Below the pieces are notes generated by a model. It made no database searches. It was not told the origin of the DNA and worked only from the letters and a program-made list of their open reading frames with translations. Positions 1 through 7,676 of a stretch of DNA of 15,257 bases are shown here, piece after piece. This stretch comes from CAZATK01 sp964488085 (GTDB taxonomy: Bacteria; Patescibacteriota; Minisyncoccia; UBA6257; UBA11618). The DNA is taken from assembly GCA_964488085.1 (NCBI GenBank), contig CAZATK010000012.1, positions 1 to 15,257 on the forward strand, written 5' to 3'. Each line of letters opens with the position of its first letter. Positions within the stretch are counted from its first letter, which is position 1. Position numbers and translations under genes: made by a program.

Positions 1-18
1 AAAACATTGGTGAGTGGG

Positions 19-31
19 TCAGGACAAGCCC
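19..31 (+). repeat. Fragment of CTCAGGACAAGCCC dispersed repeat
   Basis: The 13-mer TCAGGACAAGCCC is found here and again at 4226-4238 inside a longer repeat unit. This looks like a short relic of the same dispersed family, sitting just upstream of the S1-gene promoter. Confidence 0.5.
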
Positions 32-36
32 ATAAT

Positions 37-65
37 TTGCTTTTTTTATGAAAACCAGATATCAT
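37..65 (+). promoter_or_regulatory. Putative promoter of the S1 / rpsO / NYN / pnp operon
   Basis: TTGCTT at 37-42 and TATCAT at 60-65 are separated by 17 bp. Transcription would begin near 72, just before the purine-rich AGTTGGAG (73-80) and an ATG at 81. This arrangement makes sense only if 81 was the original start codon of the S1 gene before a palindromic element was inserted. It is inferred from motif and spacing only. Confidence 0.45.
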
Positions 66-80
66 AGAAAAAAGTTGGAG

Positions 81-140
81 ATGATCCCGTTAGAGATAAT
101 CCATTTATGTATTACAAAATTTATACTCATAAAGCAGTAA
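81..140 (+). CDS. Upstream ORF (19 codons) left at the displaced S1-gene start site
   Basis: An ATG at 81, directly preceded by AGTTGGAG, reads into the inserted palindromic element and stops at TAA 138-140. It encodes 19 residues with no recognisable similarity. This is the best-placed ribosome-binding site upstream of the S1 gene, so ribosomes could start here. It is probably an accident of insertion rather than a selected peptide, but its translation could affect the downstream gene. Confidence 0.3.
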   Translation: MIPLEIIHLCITKFILIKQ

Positions 141-206
141 TAAATAGGGCGCGCTGGTCAAGCGTGTTATTCACGGTCGCCCAAGGCGACCTATCTCTAA
201 CGGGAT
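84..206. repeat. Palindromic element copy A, inserted at the S1-gene start codon
   Basis: The ends are a perfect 15-bp inverted repeat: ATCCCGTTAGAGATA (84-98) and its complement at 192-206. The interior is the longest of the four copies. Next to the right end it contains a 7-bp hairpin, GGTCGCC-CAA-GGCGACC (175-191). ATGA flanks both sides if the element is taken to begin at the T before CCCG, suggesting a short target duplication that recreated the start codon at 205. No transposase is encoded, so the element would be non-autonomous. Confidence 0.85.
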
Positions 207-1296
207 GAATACTAAATTAAATTCCCCCTTATCGCAGATACTTAAAGAACCGAATGCGGTGGTTACTGTAAAAGAAGGGGAATTAGTAAATGCGAAGTTT
301 ATTGGGCGCAACAAGAGGGCTTATTATTTTGATTTGGACCGCAAAGGCACCGGCATAGTTTATGGCGTTGAGCTTTTAAACGCCCAAGATTCTATTAAGG
401 ATATGAAGGAAGGCGATGTGATGTTGGCGAAGGTAGTAGAAACCGATAATGAGGACGGCTATGTGGAGCTTTCTCTTTCAGAGACCAATAAACAAAAAGT
501 TTGGCAAGAAATCAAAACTCTTAAGGAACAAGGGGATATTATTAATGTTAAAGTTTTAAATGCTAATACGGGCGGATTAATAGCTGAAATCAATGGCATA
601 AAGGCTTTTTTGCCGGTTTCTCAATTAGCGACCGATCATTATCCAAAGGTGGCTGATGGCGATCCGGGTAAGATTTTAGTTGAATTAAAGAAATTAGTGG
701 ATCAGGAGCTAAAGGTAAAGGTCATTGATTTTAATCCGAGAAATAACAAATTGATTATTTCTGAAAGAGAAATGGCGGATGTGAATATTAAAGAAAAGTT
801 AAGCAAGTATAAGGTGGGGGATGTTGTTAGCGGAATCGTTTCCGGTATTGCTGATTTCGGTATTTTCATTAAGTTTGCCGATGATCCCAACATTGAAGGA
901 TTAATTCATATATCCGAACTTGATCACAAATTAATTGAAAATCCAAGAGAATTAGTAAAAATAAATGATATTATTAATGCCCAAATTATAGAAATTAAAG
1001 ATAATCGAGTTTCCCTGTCGATGAAGGCCCTTAAGCCTAACCCATGGGAAAAGGTCGGGGATAAATATAGTGAAGGCCAGATAACTTCCGGCGTTGTAAG
1101 CCGTCTCAATCCATTTGGCGCTGTCATAAATTTAGATGAAAATTTTCAAGGGCTGATAAAAGTTTCTGATTTTGGCAGTTTAGAAGAAATGAAAAATAAA
1201 TTAGAAATTGGCAAGAGCTACGATTTCACTATTGAATCCATTAAGCCCCAAGAGAAACGCATTATTTTAAAATTGAAAATTGTAAATTTAATTTAA
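205..1296 (+). CDS. rpsA: S1 RNA-binding domain protein (ribosomal protein S1-like)
   Basis: This 363-residue protein is made almost entirely of four S1-type OB folds, at about residues 20-95, 109-188, 200-276 and 288-360. The third has the most typical core (GDVVSGIVSGIADFGIFIKF, then GLIHISEL). Bacterial S1 binds mRNA and helps load it on the 30S subunit; four-domain versions occur outside Proteobacteria. Its place before rpsO and pnp supports a role in translation and RNA turnover. The ATG at 205 lies in the last bases of a palindromic element and has no Shine-Dalgarno sequence. In frame upstream there is a TAG at 145 and no ATG, GTG or TTG after it, so no better start is available. Family assignment is strong; strict orthology to E. 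coli rpsA is less certain. Confidence 0.88.
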   Translation: MNTKLNSPLSQILKEPNAVVTVKEGELVNAKFIGRNKRAYYFDLDRKGTGIVYGVELLNAQDSIKDMKEGDVMLAKVVETDNEDGYVELSLSETNKQKVWQEIKTLKEQGDIINVKVLNANTGGLIAEINGIKAFLPVSQLATDHYPKVADGDPGKILVELKKLVDQELKVKVIDFNPRNNKLIISEREMADVNIKEKLSKYKVGDVVSGIVSGIADFGIFIKFADDPNIEGLIHISELDHKLIENPRELVKINDIINAQIIEIKDNRVSLSMKALKPNPWEKVGDKYSEGQITSGVVSRLNPFGAVINLDENFQGLIKVSDFGSLEEMKNKLEIGKSYDFTIESIKPQEKRIILKLKIVNLI

Positions 1297-1301
1297 TAAA
1301 T

Positions 1302-1562
1302 ATGTTAACTATAAGAAAAAAGAAAAAAGTAATTCAAGAGCATCAAATTCACGAAACAGATACTGGTTCAAGTAGTGTGCAAGTTGCTTTATTGACCAAA
1401 CAAATCAGTGAATTGTCCGATCATTTAAAAGATCATCCCAAAGACCATCATTCCAGAAGGGGTCTTTTGAGAATGGTAGGAAAACGAAGACGGCTCTTAA
1501 AATATCTTTCTAAAAAAAGCGATAAACAGTATAAAACATTAGTAAAAAAGCTAGAATTATAA
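1302..1562 (+). CDS. rpsO: 30S ribosomal protein S15
   Basis: The 86-residue protein is close to the usual 89. It shows the S15 signatures: the N-terminal HETDTGSSSVQVALLT segment, the HHSRRGLLRMVGKRRRLLKYL stretch and a very basic C terminus. S15 binds 16S rRNA early in 30S assembly and nucleates the central domain. The gene begins 5 bases after the S1-gene stop codon, and the next gene starts one base after its own stop, so all are probably on one transcript. rpsO followed by pnp is a widely conserved order; here a NYN-domain gene sits between them. Confidence 0.96.
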   Translation: MLTIRKKKKVIQEHQIHETDTGSSSVQVALLTKQISELSDHLKDHPKDHHSRRGLLRMVGKRRRLLKYLSKKSDKQYKTLVKKLEL

Positions 1563-1563
1563 T

Positions 1564-2109
1564 ATGGCATCAGAAAAAAAAGAACAAAGAGTAGGAATTT
1601 TTATTGACGTTCAAAATTTATATCATTCTTCTAAAAACCTTTTTCAATCAAGAGTAAATTACAAGGAGCTTATAAAAGAATTAGTAAGTGGCCGGAAATT
1701 AATCAGATCCGTTGGTTATGTAGTCAAAACCGATTCCACTGAAGGCGAGGCGTCTTTTTTTGATGCTCTTACAAAAGCTGGGGTTGAGTTAAGAATGAAA
1801 GATATTCAAATCTTCCCGGGGGGAATTAAGAAGGCCGATTGGGATGTGGGGATGGCGGTAGACGCTATAAGAATGTCCAGTTTTTTGGATGTGGTGATTT
1901 TGGTAACAGGCGATGGAGATTTCATTCCCTTGGTTGAATATTTAAAATGGGGAACCGGTCGTATTGTAGAAGTGGCGGCTTTTGAGCGAAGCACATCTAG
2001 CAAGCTCAAAGAAGTTGCTGATAAGTTTATAAATTTGGAAGACTTTTCTAGAGTTTTGATGTTCAAAAAAGAAAATAAAAAAGATGATGACGAACAGGAA
2101 ACAATTTGA
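1564..2109 (+). CDS. NYN/LabA-like domain protein (putative ribonuclease)
   Basis: The 181-residue protein has the hallmarks of the NYN (PIN-like, LabA/DUF88) fold: an N-terminal GIFIDVQNLYH strand, a central KADWDVGMAVDAI segment, and VILVTGDGDFIPLVEYL. The conserved aspartates in these three segments are the expected metal-binding residues. Family members are predicted or known endoribonucleases. The gene starts one base after rpsO ends, and its last 26 bases overlap the start of pnp, so the two products are probably translationally coupled. The acidic and lysine-rich tail (from about residue 168) is not part of the fold. The RNA target is unknown; a role in RNA decay beside PNPase is inferred from context. 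Confidence 0.85.
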   Translation: MASEKKEQRVGIFIDVQNLYHSSKNLFQSRVNYKELIKELVSGRKLIRSVGYVVKTDSTEGEASFFDALTKAGVELRMKDIQIFPGGIKKADWDVGMAVDAIRMSSFLDVVILVTGDGDFIPLVEYLKWGTGRIVEVAAFERSTSSKLKEVADKFINLEDFSRVLMFKKENKKDDDEQETI

Positions 2110-4150
2110 AATCAGTTTTAACGGCAAACCCATAAAATTAGAGATTTCTAAATTAGCGGAACAGGCCAATGCGGCCGTTTTTGGTTATTACGGACAAACG
2201 GTGGTTATGGCCACGGCTGTCATGGGAAAAGAAGATAGGGATATTGATTATATGCCGTTAATGGTGGATTTTGAAGAAAAATTTTATGCCGTTGGTAAGA
2301 TTTTGGGTAATCAATATATGCGTAGAGAGGGCAGGGCTTCAGAGAATGCGGTGCTTTCGGGGCGTATGATAGATCGTACTATCAGGCCACTTTTTAATCA
2401 CAATATCAGGCGCGATATTCAAGTAGTAATTACCATTTTATCTTTAGAGGATGGTTGTGACCCAGTTTTTATTGGTTTGTTAGCGGCATCAACCGCTTTG
2501 GCTATTTCTGACATCCCGTGGGGAGGTCCATTGGCTGGTGTTCCTATAAAAAAAGGCGGATGGAGTGCTTTTGTGTCTGGCACTGCCGATAAAATTAATA
2601 TGATAGAGCTGGAGGGCTTGGATGTTAAGGAAGAAGAAATTATAAGTGAATTTGAGAAAGCGCAAAAAGTTATAGCTGAACTTATTGATTTGCAAAATAA
2701 AATTGTTAAAGAGTTTGGAAAGACAAAAGCAAATGTCGCTTTGGCGGAGCCGGATTCAGCCCTTAAAGAAAAAGTTCATAATTTTCTTAAAGACAAATTA
2801 GAAAGCGCTATTTATGTTAAAGAAAAAACAGCGCGCAATAATAATTTATCGGAATTGCAAAAGAATTTGATTAATAATTTAGCTGGCAATGGCGATGAAA
2901 AAATAGTCGCAATGATTAATCATTTATTTGAAAATGAGGTAGATGCGATAGTTCATAAAAATATTATTGAATCAGATAAAAGGCCTGATTTCAGAAGATT
3001 AGATGAGGTTAGAGAATTAAGCGCAGAAGTAGGATTATTTGAAAGATTGCATGGCTCAGCTTTGTTTATTAGAGGTAATACTCAGGCGTTGGCAATTACA
3101 ACTCTTGCCTCGCCAGATTCTGAACAAACGATTGAAGGCATTGTCCTACAAGGAAAGAAAAGATTTATATTACATTACAATTTTCCTCCATATTCCGTCG
3201 GAGAAACCGGTAATTTTAGGGGTCCGGGCAGAAGAGATATCGGGCATGGTTCTTTAGCGGAAAAATCATTGAAAAACCTTATTCCTTCTAAGGAAGAATT
3301 TCCTTATACTATTCGTTTGGTTTCTGAAATACTTTCTTCTAACGGCTCATCTTCTATGGCATCTGTATGTGCTGGTTGTCTTTCTCTTATGGATGCTGGA
3401 GTTCCTATCAAGAAAATGGCGGCGGGCATTGCTATGGGACTAATGATGGAAAACCCCAATGACCAAACCCCAATGACCAAGTATAAAATTTTAACCGATA
3501 TTCAAGGGCCGGAAGATCATTATGGAGATATGGATTTTAAAGTTGCCGGCACAAAAGACGGTGTTAATGCCATCCAAATGGATGTAAAAATAGGAGGTAT
3601 TACTACAAAAATTACGGGAGAAGTTTTGGCCCAAGCTAAAAAAGCTAGATTACATATAATGCAAGCTATGGAGGGGGCACTGTCAGCTCCTCGCAAAGAA
3701 ATTTCTAAATACGCGCCAGTTATTTTGGTCTTAAATATTAATCCTTCTAAAATTGGCGAGATTATAGGTCCCGGAGGCAAGGTCATCAACGGTATTATTG
3801 CTAAAACTGGAGCTACTACGATTGATATTGAACAAGAGGGAAAAGTTTATGTCGTTGCTCCCAGTAGAGAAATAGCCGAATTGGCTATGAGGCAAGTAGA
3901 AGCAATTGCCCACGAATATGAAATTGGCGATATTGTGGAAGGAACTGTTATAAAAATAATGGATTTTGGCGCTATTGTGGAATTTGGTCCTGATAAAGAT
4001 GGTATGATTCACGTTTCTGAATTAAAAGATGGTTATGTAAAAAGAGTGGAGGATGTCATTAAAATGGGAGATTTTGTTCGCGCTAAAGTAATTCGTGTTG
4101 AAGAGGGAAGAATAGGTCTTTCTTTGAAAGGGTTAGCGGGGTTAAGATAA
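2084..4150 (+). CDS. pnp: Polyribonucleotide nucleotidyltransferase (PNPase)
   Basis: The 688-residue protein has the full PNPase layout: two RNase PH-like domains (about 10-230 and 300-530) with an alpha-helical linker, a KH domain (about 545-600, with IGEIIGPGGKVING) and a C-terminal S1 domain (about 612-685). RGPGRRDIGHG in the second PH core and DGVNAIQMDVKIGGIT are typical. PNPase degrades RNA 3' to 5' by phosphorolysis. Two adjacent ATGs (2084, 2087) are possible starts, both inside the end of the NYN gene. At about residues 456-467 the loop between MGL and KYKILTDI is longer than usual by roughly seven residues, because a tandem 14-bp repeat is present in the reading frame. No terminator is visible after the gene. 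Confidence 0.96.
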   Translation: MMTNRKQFEISFNGKPIKLEISKLAEQANAAVFGYYGQTVVMATAVMGKEDRDIDYMPLMVDFEEKFYAVGKILGNQYMRREGRASENAVLSGRMIDRTIRPLFNHNIRRDIQVVITILSLEDGCDPVFIGLLAASTALAISDIPWGGPLAGVPIKKGGWSAFVSGTADKINMIELEGLDVKEEEIISEFEKAQKVIAELIDLQNKIVKEFGKTKANVALAEPDSALKEKVHNFLKDKLESAIYVKEKTARNNNLSELQKNLINNLAGNGDEKIVAMINHLFENEVDAIVHKNIIESDKRPDFRRLDEVRELSAEVGLFERLHGSALFIRGNTQALAITTLASPDSEQTIEGIVLQGKKRFILHYNFPPYSVGETGNFRGPGRRDIGHGSLAEKSLKNLIPSKEEFPYTIRLVSEILSSNGSSSMASVCAGCLSLMDAGVPIKKMAAGIAMGLMMENPNDQTPMTKYKILTDIQGPEDHYGDMDFKVAGTKDGVNAIQMDVKIGGITTKITGEVLAQAKKARLHIMQAMEGALSAPRKEISKYAPVILVLNINPSKIGEIIGPGGKVINGIIAKTGATTIDIEQEGKVYVVAPSREIAELAMRQVEAIAHEYEIGDIVEGTVIKIMDFGAIVEFGPDKDGMIHVSELKDGYVKRVEDVIKMGDFVRAKVIRVEEGRIGLSLKGLAGLR
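3451..3478 (+). repeat. Tandem 14-bp repeat inside pnp
   Basis: AAACCCCAATGACC occurs twice head to tail (3451-3464 and 3465-3478), followed by AA. It encodes part of the extra residues ENPNDQTPMTK in a PNPase surface loop. The CAATGACCAA core recurs in the intergenic repeat block at 10363-10479, so this appears to be an intragenic member of a dispersed family. Confidence 0.75.
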
Positions 4151-4156
4151 AAACAT

Positions 4157-4183
4157 TTGCTTTTTTATTATTTATGATAAAAT
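4157..4183 (+). promoter_or_regulatory. Putative promoter of the 4191 gene
   Basis: TTGCTT (4157-4162) and an extended -10, TGA-TAAAAT (4175-4183), are separated by 15 bp. The -10 ends 7 bases before the ATG at 4191, which predicts a leaderless or nearly leaderless mRNA. The -35 matches the one proposed for the S1 operon. Confidence 0.5.
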
Positions 4184-4190
4184 TGATATT

Positions 4191-5210
4191 ATGGATCAAA
4201 ACAATTCTCAACCCTTCGGTTCGGCTCAGGACAAGCCCTTCGGATCAAATCAAAATAGTCCCCAAGTTCCGTCGTCACCGCAAACTCCAGAAATAAAATT
4301 AAGAACTATGGAGTCGGATGTTAGTTCTGTTGAAAAAACAGGAGGTTCGGCACCCGTGCCGGAATTTATAGGTCCCTTATTAAAGCCGGAGACCCAAACG
4401 CCCGGAATTGTATCAAAAGAAGAAGTAACTGAAACAAGTGGCAGTTCGAAAAAAGCTTTATTATGGCTCTTTGCGCTTCTAATCATTGGAGCGGTGGCCG
4501 TGGGTGGTTATTATTATGTTTGGCCATTATTTTCTGAAACAGTAATGTCGTTGTTTAATAATGCTCCAATGGCTGACGTAACAGAACAAGCTCCATCACC
4601 GGCTCCAACCCCCGCTCCCGTTTTAAGTTTGTCTCATAAATCGCATTTCAGATTTTCTAATGATTCTTTAACTAAAGTAATGATTTCGGACTATAGCATC
4701 ATTTCAATACTTACTGCCTTACAAAATGCGGTAAGTAGTCCTGCAAACTCTGGTGAATTAAAAGAGATATTTTTAACTGATGCTAATAAATCCCCAATTA
4801 TTTTTAGTGAATATGCTTCTGCTTTAATGCCAGAGCTTGCAACTAGTAATTTGAAAACCGCCTTAAAAGAGGTCTTTGAAGACGATTTTACCGCTTACTT
4901 ATATTACGATGACAAAGGAGTGTGGCCCGGATATGTAGTGTCTAAAAAACCTAGTGCTGAAGTTGATATGATTACTCTTAATAATGCGCTGGGGGGCTTG
5001 GAATATTCTTCTTTTAATAATTTATTTCTTTCTCCTCCGGGCAATGCTTCGCCCTTTAGAACCGGACAGGTGAAAAATCTTTACTCTGATCGTTTTGTGC
5101 CGTTATCCCAGCCCGGCGCTTCATTTAATTATGGAATGTTTAATAATTATTTAATTATTAATACTTCTTACGGGGGATTGTTGAAAGCGTTGGAATTGTT
5201 GGGGCTATAA
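4191..5210 (+). CDS. Membrane-anchored protein with extracytoplasmic domain, function unknown
   Basis: I do not recognise this 339-residue protein. Residues 1-86 are polar, rich in Pro, Ser and Gln and probably disordered in the cytoplasm. Residues 89-113 are a single membrane-spanning helix. A Pro/Ala linker (about 134-144) follows, then an external domain of about 195 residues with mixed alpha/beta character and no cysteines. Residues 8-19 (PFGSAQDKPFGS) come from a dispersed DNA repeat, so part of the N-terminal tail is repeat-derived. The start is supported by an extended -10 box 7 bases upstream. The stop codon touches the stop codon of convergent recG, with no terminator between them. 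A cell-envelope role is likely, but nothing more specific can be said. Confidence 0.8.
   Translation: MDQNNSQPFGSAQDKPFGSNQNSPQVPSSPQTPEIKLRTMESDVSSVEKTGGSAPVPEFIGPLLKPETQTPGIVSKEEVTETSGSSKKALLWLFALLIIGAVAVGGYYYVWPLFSETVMSLFNNAPMADVTEQAPSPAPTPAPVLSLSHKSHFRFSNDSLTKVMISDYSIISILTALQNAVSSPANSGELKEIFLTDANKSPIIFSEYASALMPELATSNLKTALKEVFEDDFTAYLYYDDKGVWPGYVVSKKPSAEVDMITLNNALGGLEYSSFNNLFLSPPGNASPFRTGQVKNLYSDRFVPLSQPGASFNYGMFNNYLIINTSYGGLLKALELLGL
4212..4243 (+). repeat. CTCAGGACAAGCCC dispersed repeat unit within a CDS
   Basis: The unit begins and ends with CCCTTCGG and has CTCAGGACAAGCCC near its centre. A shorter piece of it is at 19-31. It is read in frame as PFGSAQDKPFG in the N-terminal tail of the 4191 protein. 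I recall similar FGSAQDKP peptides in other candidate-phylum proteins, but this was not checked. Confidence 0.6.
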
Positions 5211-7322
5211 TTACTCCAAATGCACCTTATCTTGAAATCGCTCTATTCTTTCTTTTAAAAGAGGATATTTTTTAAGTCCCGGGTCTATATTAATTATTTT
5301 TAAAGCCGCGATTCTTGCCATTTTAATTAATTCAATATTATTAAGAGAGCGCATTGCTAAATCCGGCAATCCCGTTTGGCTTTGGCCTAAAAATTCTCCC
5401 GGCCCGCGAAGAGCTAAATCCTTTTCGGCCAATTCAAAGCCGTTTTTAGCTTCTAGTAGAGAATTTAATCTTTGATGCGTTGTTGATGAAACAGAATCAG
5501 TGAATAAAAAACAAAAAGATTGGCTTTCTCCTCGACCAACTCGGCCCCGGAATTGATAGAGTTGAGCAAGACCGAAACGATCTGCTCCTTCAATAACCAT
5601 AATTGTCGCATTGGGGAAATCTACTCCCACTTCAATAACAGATGTTGCGATTAAAATATTAATTTTATTTTGGCTAAATTCCTGCATAATTCGACTTTTT
5701 TCAGTATTTTTCATACGACCATGAAGCATCGCTAACTTTAAATCAGGAAAAACTTGAGCAGTTAACTTTTCATATTCTTCTTTAACGGTTTTCGCGTCGT
5801 TTCCTGCCCAATTTATACTACCTCCCCCTTCAGGGGTAACTTCAATGCGAGGGCAAATAACAAAGGCCTGCTTGCCTTTTTGTATTTGCTCTCTAATAAA
5901 TTGATAAGCCTTTTGTCTATTAGCGGGCGCTACTATTTTAGTGACTATAGATTTTCGCCCGCTGGGCAATTCATTAATAATAGATAAATCTAAGTCGCTA
6001 AAAATTGTCAGCGATAAAGTCCTTGGAATGGGAGTGGCGCTCATAGAAAGAAAGTGGGGGATGACCTTTTTGTCTTTTATCAAAACATCTCTTTGCTTAA
6101 CACCGAAACGATGTTGTTCGTCCACAATACTAAAAGCAAGACGGCTGAAACTAATGCCTTTTTGAATAAGGGCGTGAGTGCCGATAACAATATTTATTCT
6201 TCCCTCGTTTATTTTTTTAATCAATTGTGATTTGGGTATTTTTGCCTCCATGCCCTCCCCAAAATAGCAATAACTCTCTCCGCTGGTCAGTAGAGCCAGA
6301 CCTAATTGCCATTTATCTATTAATTTTCCCAGTATTTTAATAAAAGTTTTATAATGTTGTTGCGCCAGCACTTCCGTTGGCGCCATAAAAGCGGATTGAT
6401 AATTATTTTTAGCGGTTAATATCGCCGCAATTGCGGCAATGACTGTTTTTCCAGAACCGACATCGCCTTGTAAGAGGCGATTCATTGGATGAGGTTTTTG
6501 GATGTCGTTTAATATTTCCTGCAAACTTTGTTGTTGAGATAAAGTAAGAGTAAACGGCAATTCTTTCAAGCATTCGGATAAATCTTTCTTGAAAATTTCT
6601 ACAGGCAAAGCTGTTTCCTTTGCCAATTGCATTCTTATTTTTAAATTACTCAATTGCAATAAAAATAAATCATTAAAGGCAAATCGCGTTCTTGCGCTTT
6701 GCGCCTGTTCCAAAGTTTGGGGAAAGTGAATGTTATTAAGGGCATTATTGATATTAGGTAAATCATTTTGTTTTAAAATTTCATCAGGAATAAAATCTTC
6801 TATCTTATCCAGATATTTTAAAATTGGCTTCATCAAAAATCTTATGCCCTTTGATGTCAGTCCTCTAGTTTCTGGATAAACAGGTATTAAGCCGGATGTG
6901 TGTTTAGTTTCTTGTCCGGAAGATTCAAAAACAGGATTGGCTAAGTAGATGTCATTTTCAGAAGCAACTATTTTGCCGGCAAAATTAGCCACTAATCCCG
7001 TTGATAAAGTTCTCATAAGATAAGGTTGATTAAACCAAATCGCTTTAATACCACCAGTTTCGTCGGTTATTATGGCTTCTATAATAATCATGTGCCGGCG
7101 AAAAGTTCTTCTAGCCGAGACCTTATGAATTTTGCCTTGGATAGTGGCGGATTGGTTAACCGAAAGATCGGCTATTTTTACAATTTGAGAAAAATCTTCA
7201 TAACGAAACGGAAAATGCCAAAGAAGATCCCTTACTGTTTTTATTTCCAATTTATTAATTCGGAATAACAATCTTCGATTTATTCCTTTTATTAGAGAGA
7301 GATTGGTATCAAGTCTCAACAC
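5211..7322 (-). CDS. recG: ATP-dependent DNA helicase RecG
   Basis: The 703-residue protein matches RecG in length and order: N-terminal wedge/OB domain (LLWHFPFRYEDFS at about 34-45), Walker A GDVGSGKT at 286-293, APTEVLAQQH, the DEQH box at 401-404 followed by RFGVKQR, SATPIPRTL, and the C-terminal helicase motifs including QFRGRVGRG. RecG remodels stalled forks and branch-migrates Holliday junctions. The region between LLTS and INIVIGTHAL is about 13 residues longer than in textbook RecG, probably a lineage trait. The start codon is GTG at 7320-7322; a TATAAT ends 6 bases upstream and there is no Shine-Dalgarno sequence, suggesting a leaderless mRNA. The stop codon abuts that of the convergent upstream gene. 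Confidence 0.96.
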   Translation of the reverse strand: MLRLDTNLSLIKGINRRLLFRINKLEIKTVRDLLWHFPFRYEDFSQIVKIADLSVNQSATIQGKIHKVSARRTFRRHMIIIEAIITDETGGIKAIWFNQPYLMRTLSTGLVANFAGKIVASENDIYLANPVFESSGQETKHTSGLIPVYPETRGLTSKGIRFLMKPILKYLDKIEDFIPDEILKQNDLPNINNALNNIHFPQTLEQAQSARTRFAFNDLFLLQLSNLKIRMQLAKETALPVEIFKKDLSECLKELPFTLTLSQQQSLQEILNDIQKPHPMNRLLQGDVGSGKTVIAAIAAILTAKNNYQSAFMAPTEVLAQQHYKTFIKILGKLIDKWQLGLALLTSGESYCYFGEGMEAKIPKSQLIKKINEGRINIVIGTHALIQKGISFSRLAFSIVDEQHRFGVKQRDVLIKDKKVIPHFLSMSATPIPRTLSLTIFSDLDLSIINELPSGRKSIVTKIVAPANRQKAYQFIREQIQKGKQAFVICPRIEVTPEGGGSINWAGNDAKTVKEEYEKLTAQVFPDLKLAMLHGRMKNTEKSRIMQEFSQNKINILIATSVIEVGVDFPNATIMVIEGADRFGLAQLYQFRGRVGRGESQSFCFLFTDSVSSTTHQRLNSLLEAKNGFELAEKDLALRGPGEFLGQSQTGLPDLAMRSLNNIELIKMARIAALKIINIDPGLKKYPLLKERIERFQDKVHLE

Positions 7323-7328
7323 GCGCCT

Positions 7329-7334
7329 ATTATA
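7329..7334 (-). promoter_or_regulatory. -10 box of recG, predicting a leaderless mRNA
   Basis: On the minus strand TATAAT ends 6 bases before the recG GTG start. The -35 region is poor (TACTTA at 16-bp spacing). The spacing leaves no room for a leader or ribosome-binding site. Confidence 0.55.
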
Positions 7335-7374
7335 GCAAAAAAACTTTGCTTAAGTAAATTAGAAAAGTAAAACT

Positions 7375-7402
7375 TTGACATTTATGAAATATATTTTATA
7401 AT
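7375..7402 (+). promoter_or_regulatory. Consensus promoter of the tRNA-Ile / tRNA-Lys operon
   Basis: TTGACA (7375-7380) and TATAAT (7397-7402) match the sigma-70 consensus exactly with 16-bp spacing. The predicted start, near 7409, is about 7 bases before the mature tRNA 5' end. Confidence 0.85.
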
Positions 7403-7415
7403 GCTGACTAGCTTC

Positions 7416-7488
7416 GGACCCGTAGCTCAGTGGTTAGAGCAGCGGCCTTATAAGCCGGAGGTCGAAGGTTCGATTCCTTCCGGGTCTA
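7416..7488 (+). tRNA. tRNA-Ile (anticodon UAU)
   Basis: A 73-base cloverleaf: acceptor stem GGACCCG/CGGGTCT with an opening G-U pair, D stem GCTC/GAGC, anticodon loop CTTATAA with TAT at positions 34-36, and T stem GAAGG/CCTTC around TTCGATT. The encoded UAU anticodon would read AUA directly; most bacteria instead use a lysidine-modified CAU tRNA. The first anticodon-stem pair (27-43) is G-G, a mismatch. No CCA is encoded, so the CCA-adding enzyme at 8718 is needed for maturation. Confidence 0.9.
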
Positions 7489-7491
7489 AAT

Positions 7492-7564
<73 letters not shown>

Positions 7565-7567
7565 TTT

Positions 7568-7605
7568 AAAAGCGGTGGACAAATTGCCATCGCTTTTTCT
7601 TTTTT
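7568..7605 (+). terminator. Intrinsic terminator of the tRNA operon
   Basis: AAAAGCGGTGG (7568-7578) pairs with CCATCGCTTTT (7587-7597), with one G-U pair, and is followed by a T-rich run to 7605. Confidence 0.8.
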
Positions 7606-7614
7606 AAAGAAAAA

Positions 7615-7655
7615 TCCCGATCCGCCTCCGTCAGTTGACGGATGGCGGATCGGGA
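7615..7655 (-). terminator. Long palindrome acting as terminator of the 91-aa gene
   Basis: TCCCGATCCGCC (7615-7626) pairs perfectly with 7644-7655, and the inner arms TCCGTCA/TGACGGA extend the stem to 19 bp around a GT loop, with one unpaired base. On the minus strand it is followed by TTTTTCTTT. The arm contains CCGCCTCCGTC, shared with the palindrome at 13747-13785, so the terminator may derive from a dispersed repeat. Confidence 0.8.
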
Positions 7656-7676
7656 CATAGTAATCGAAGAGGAAGT

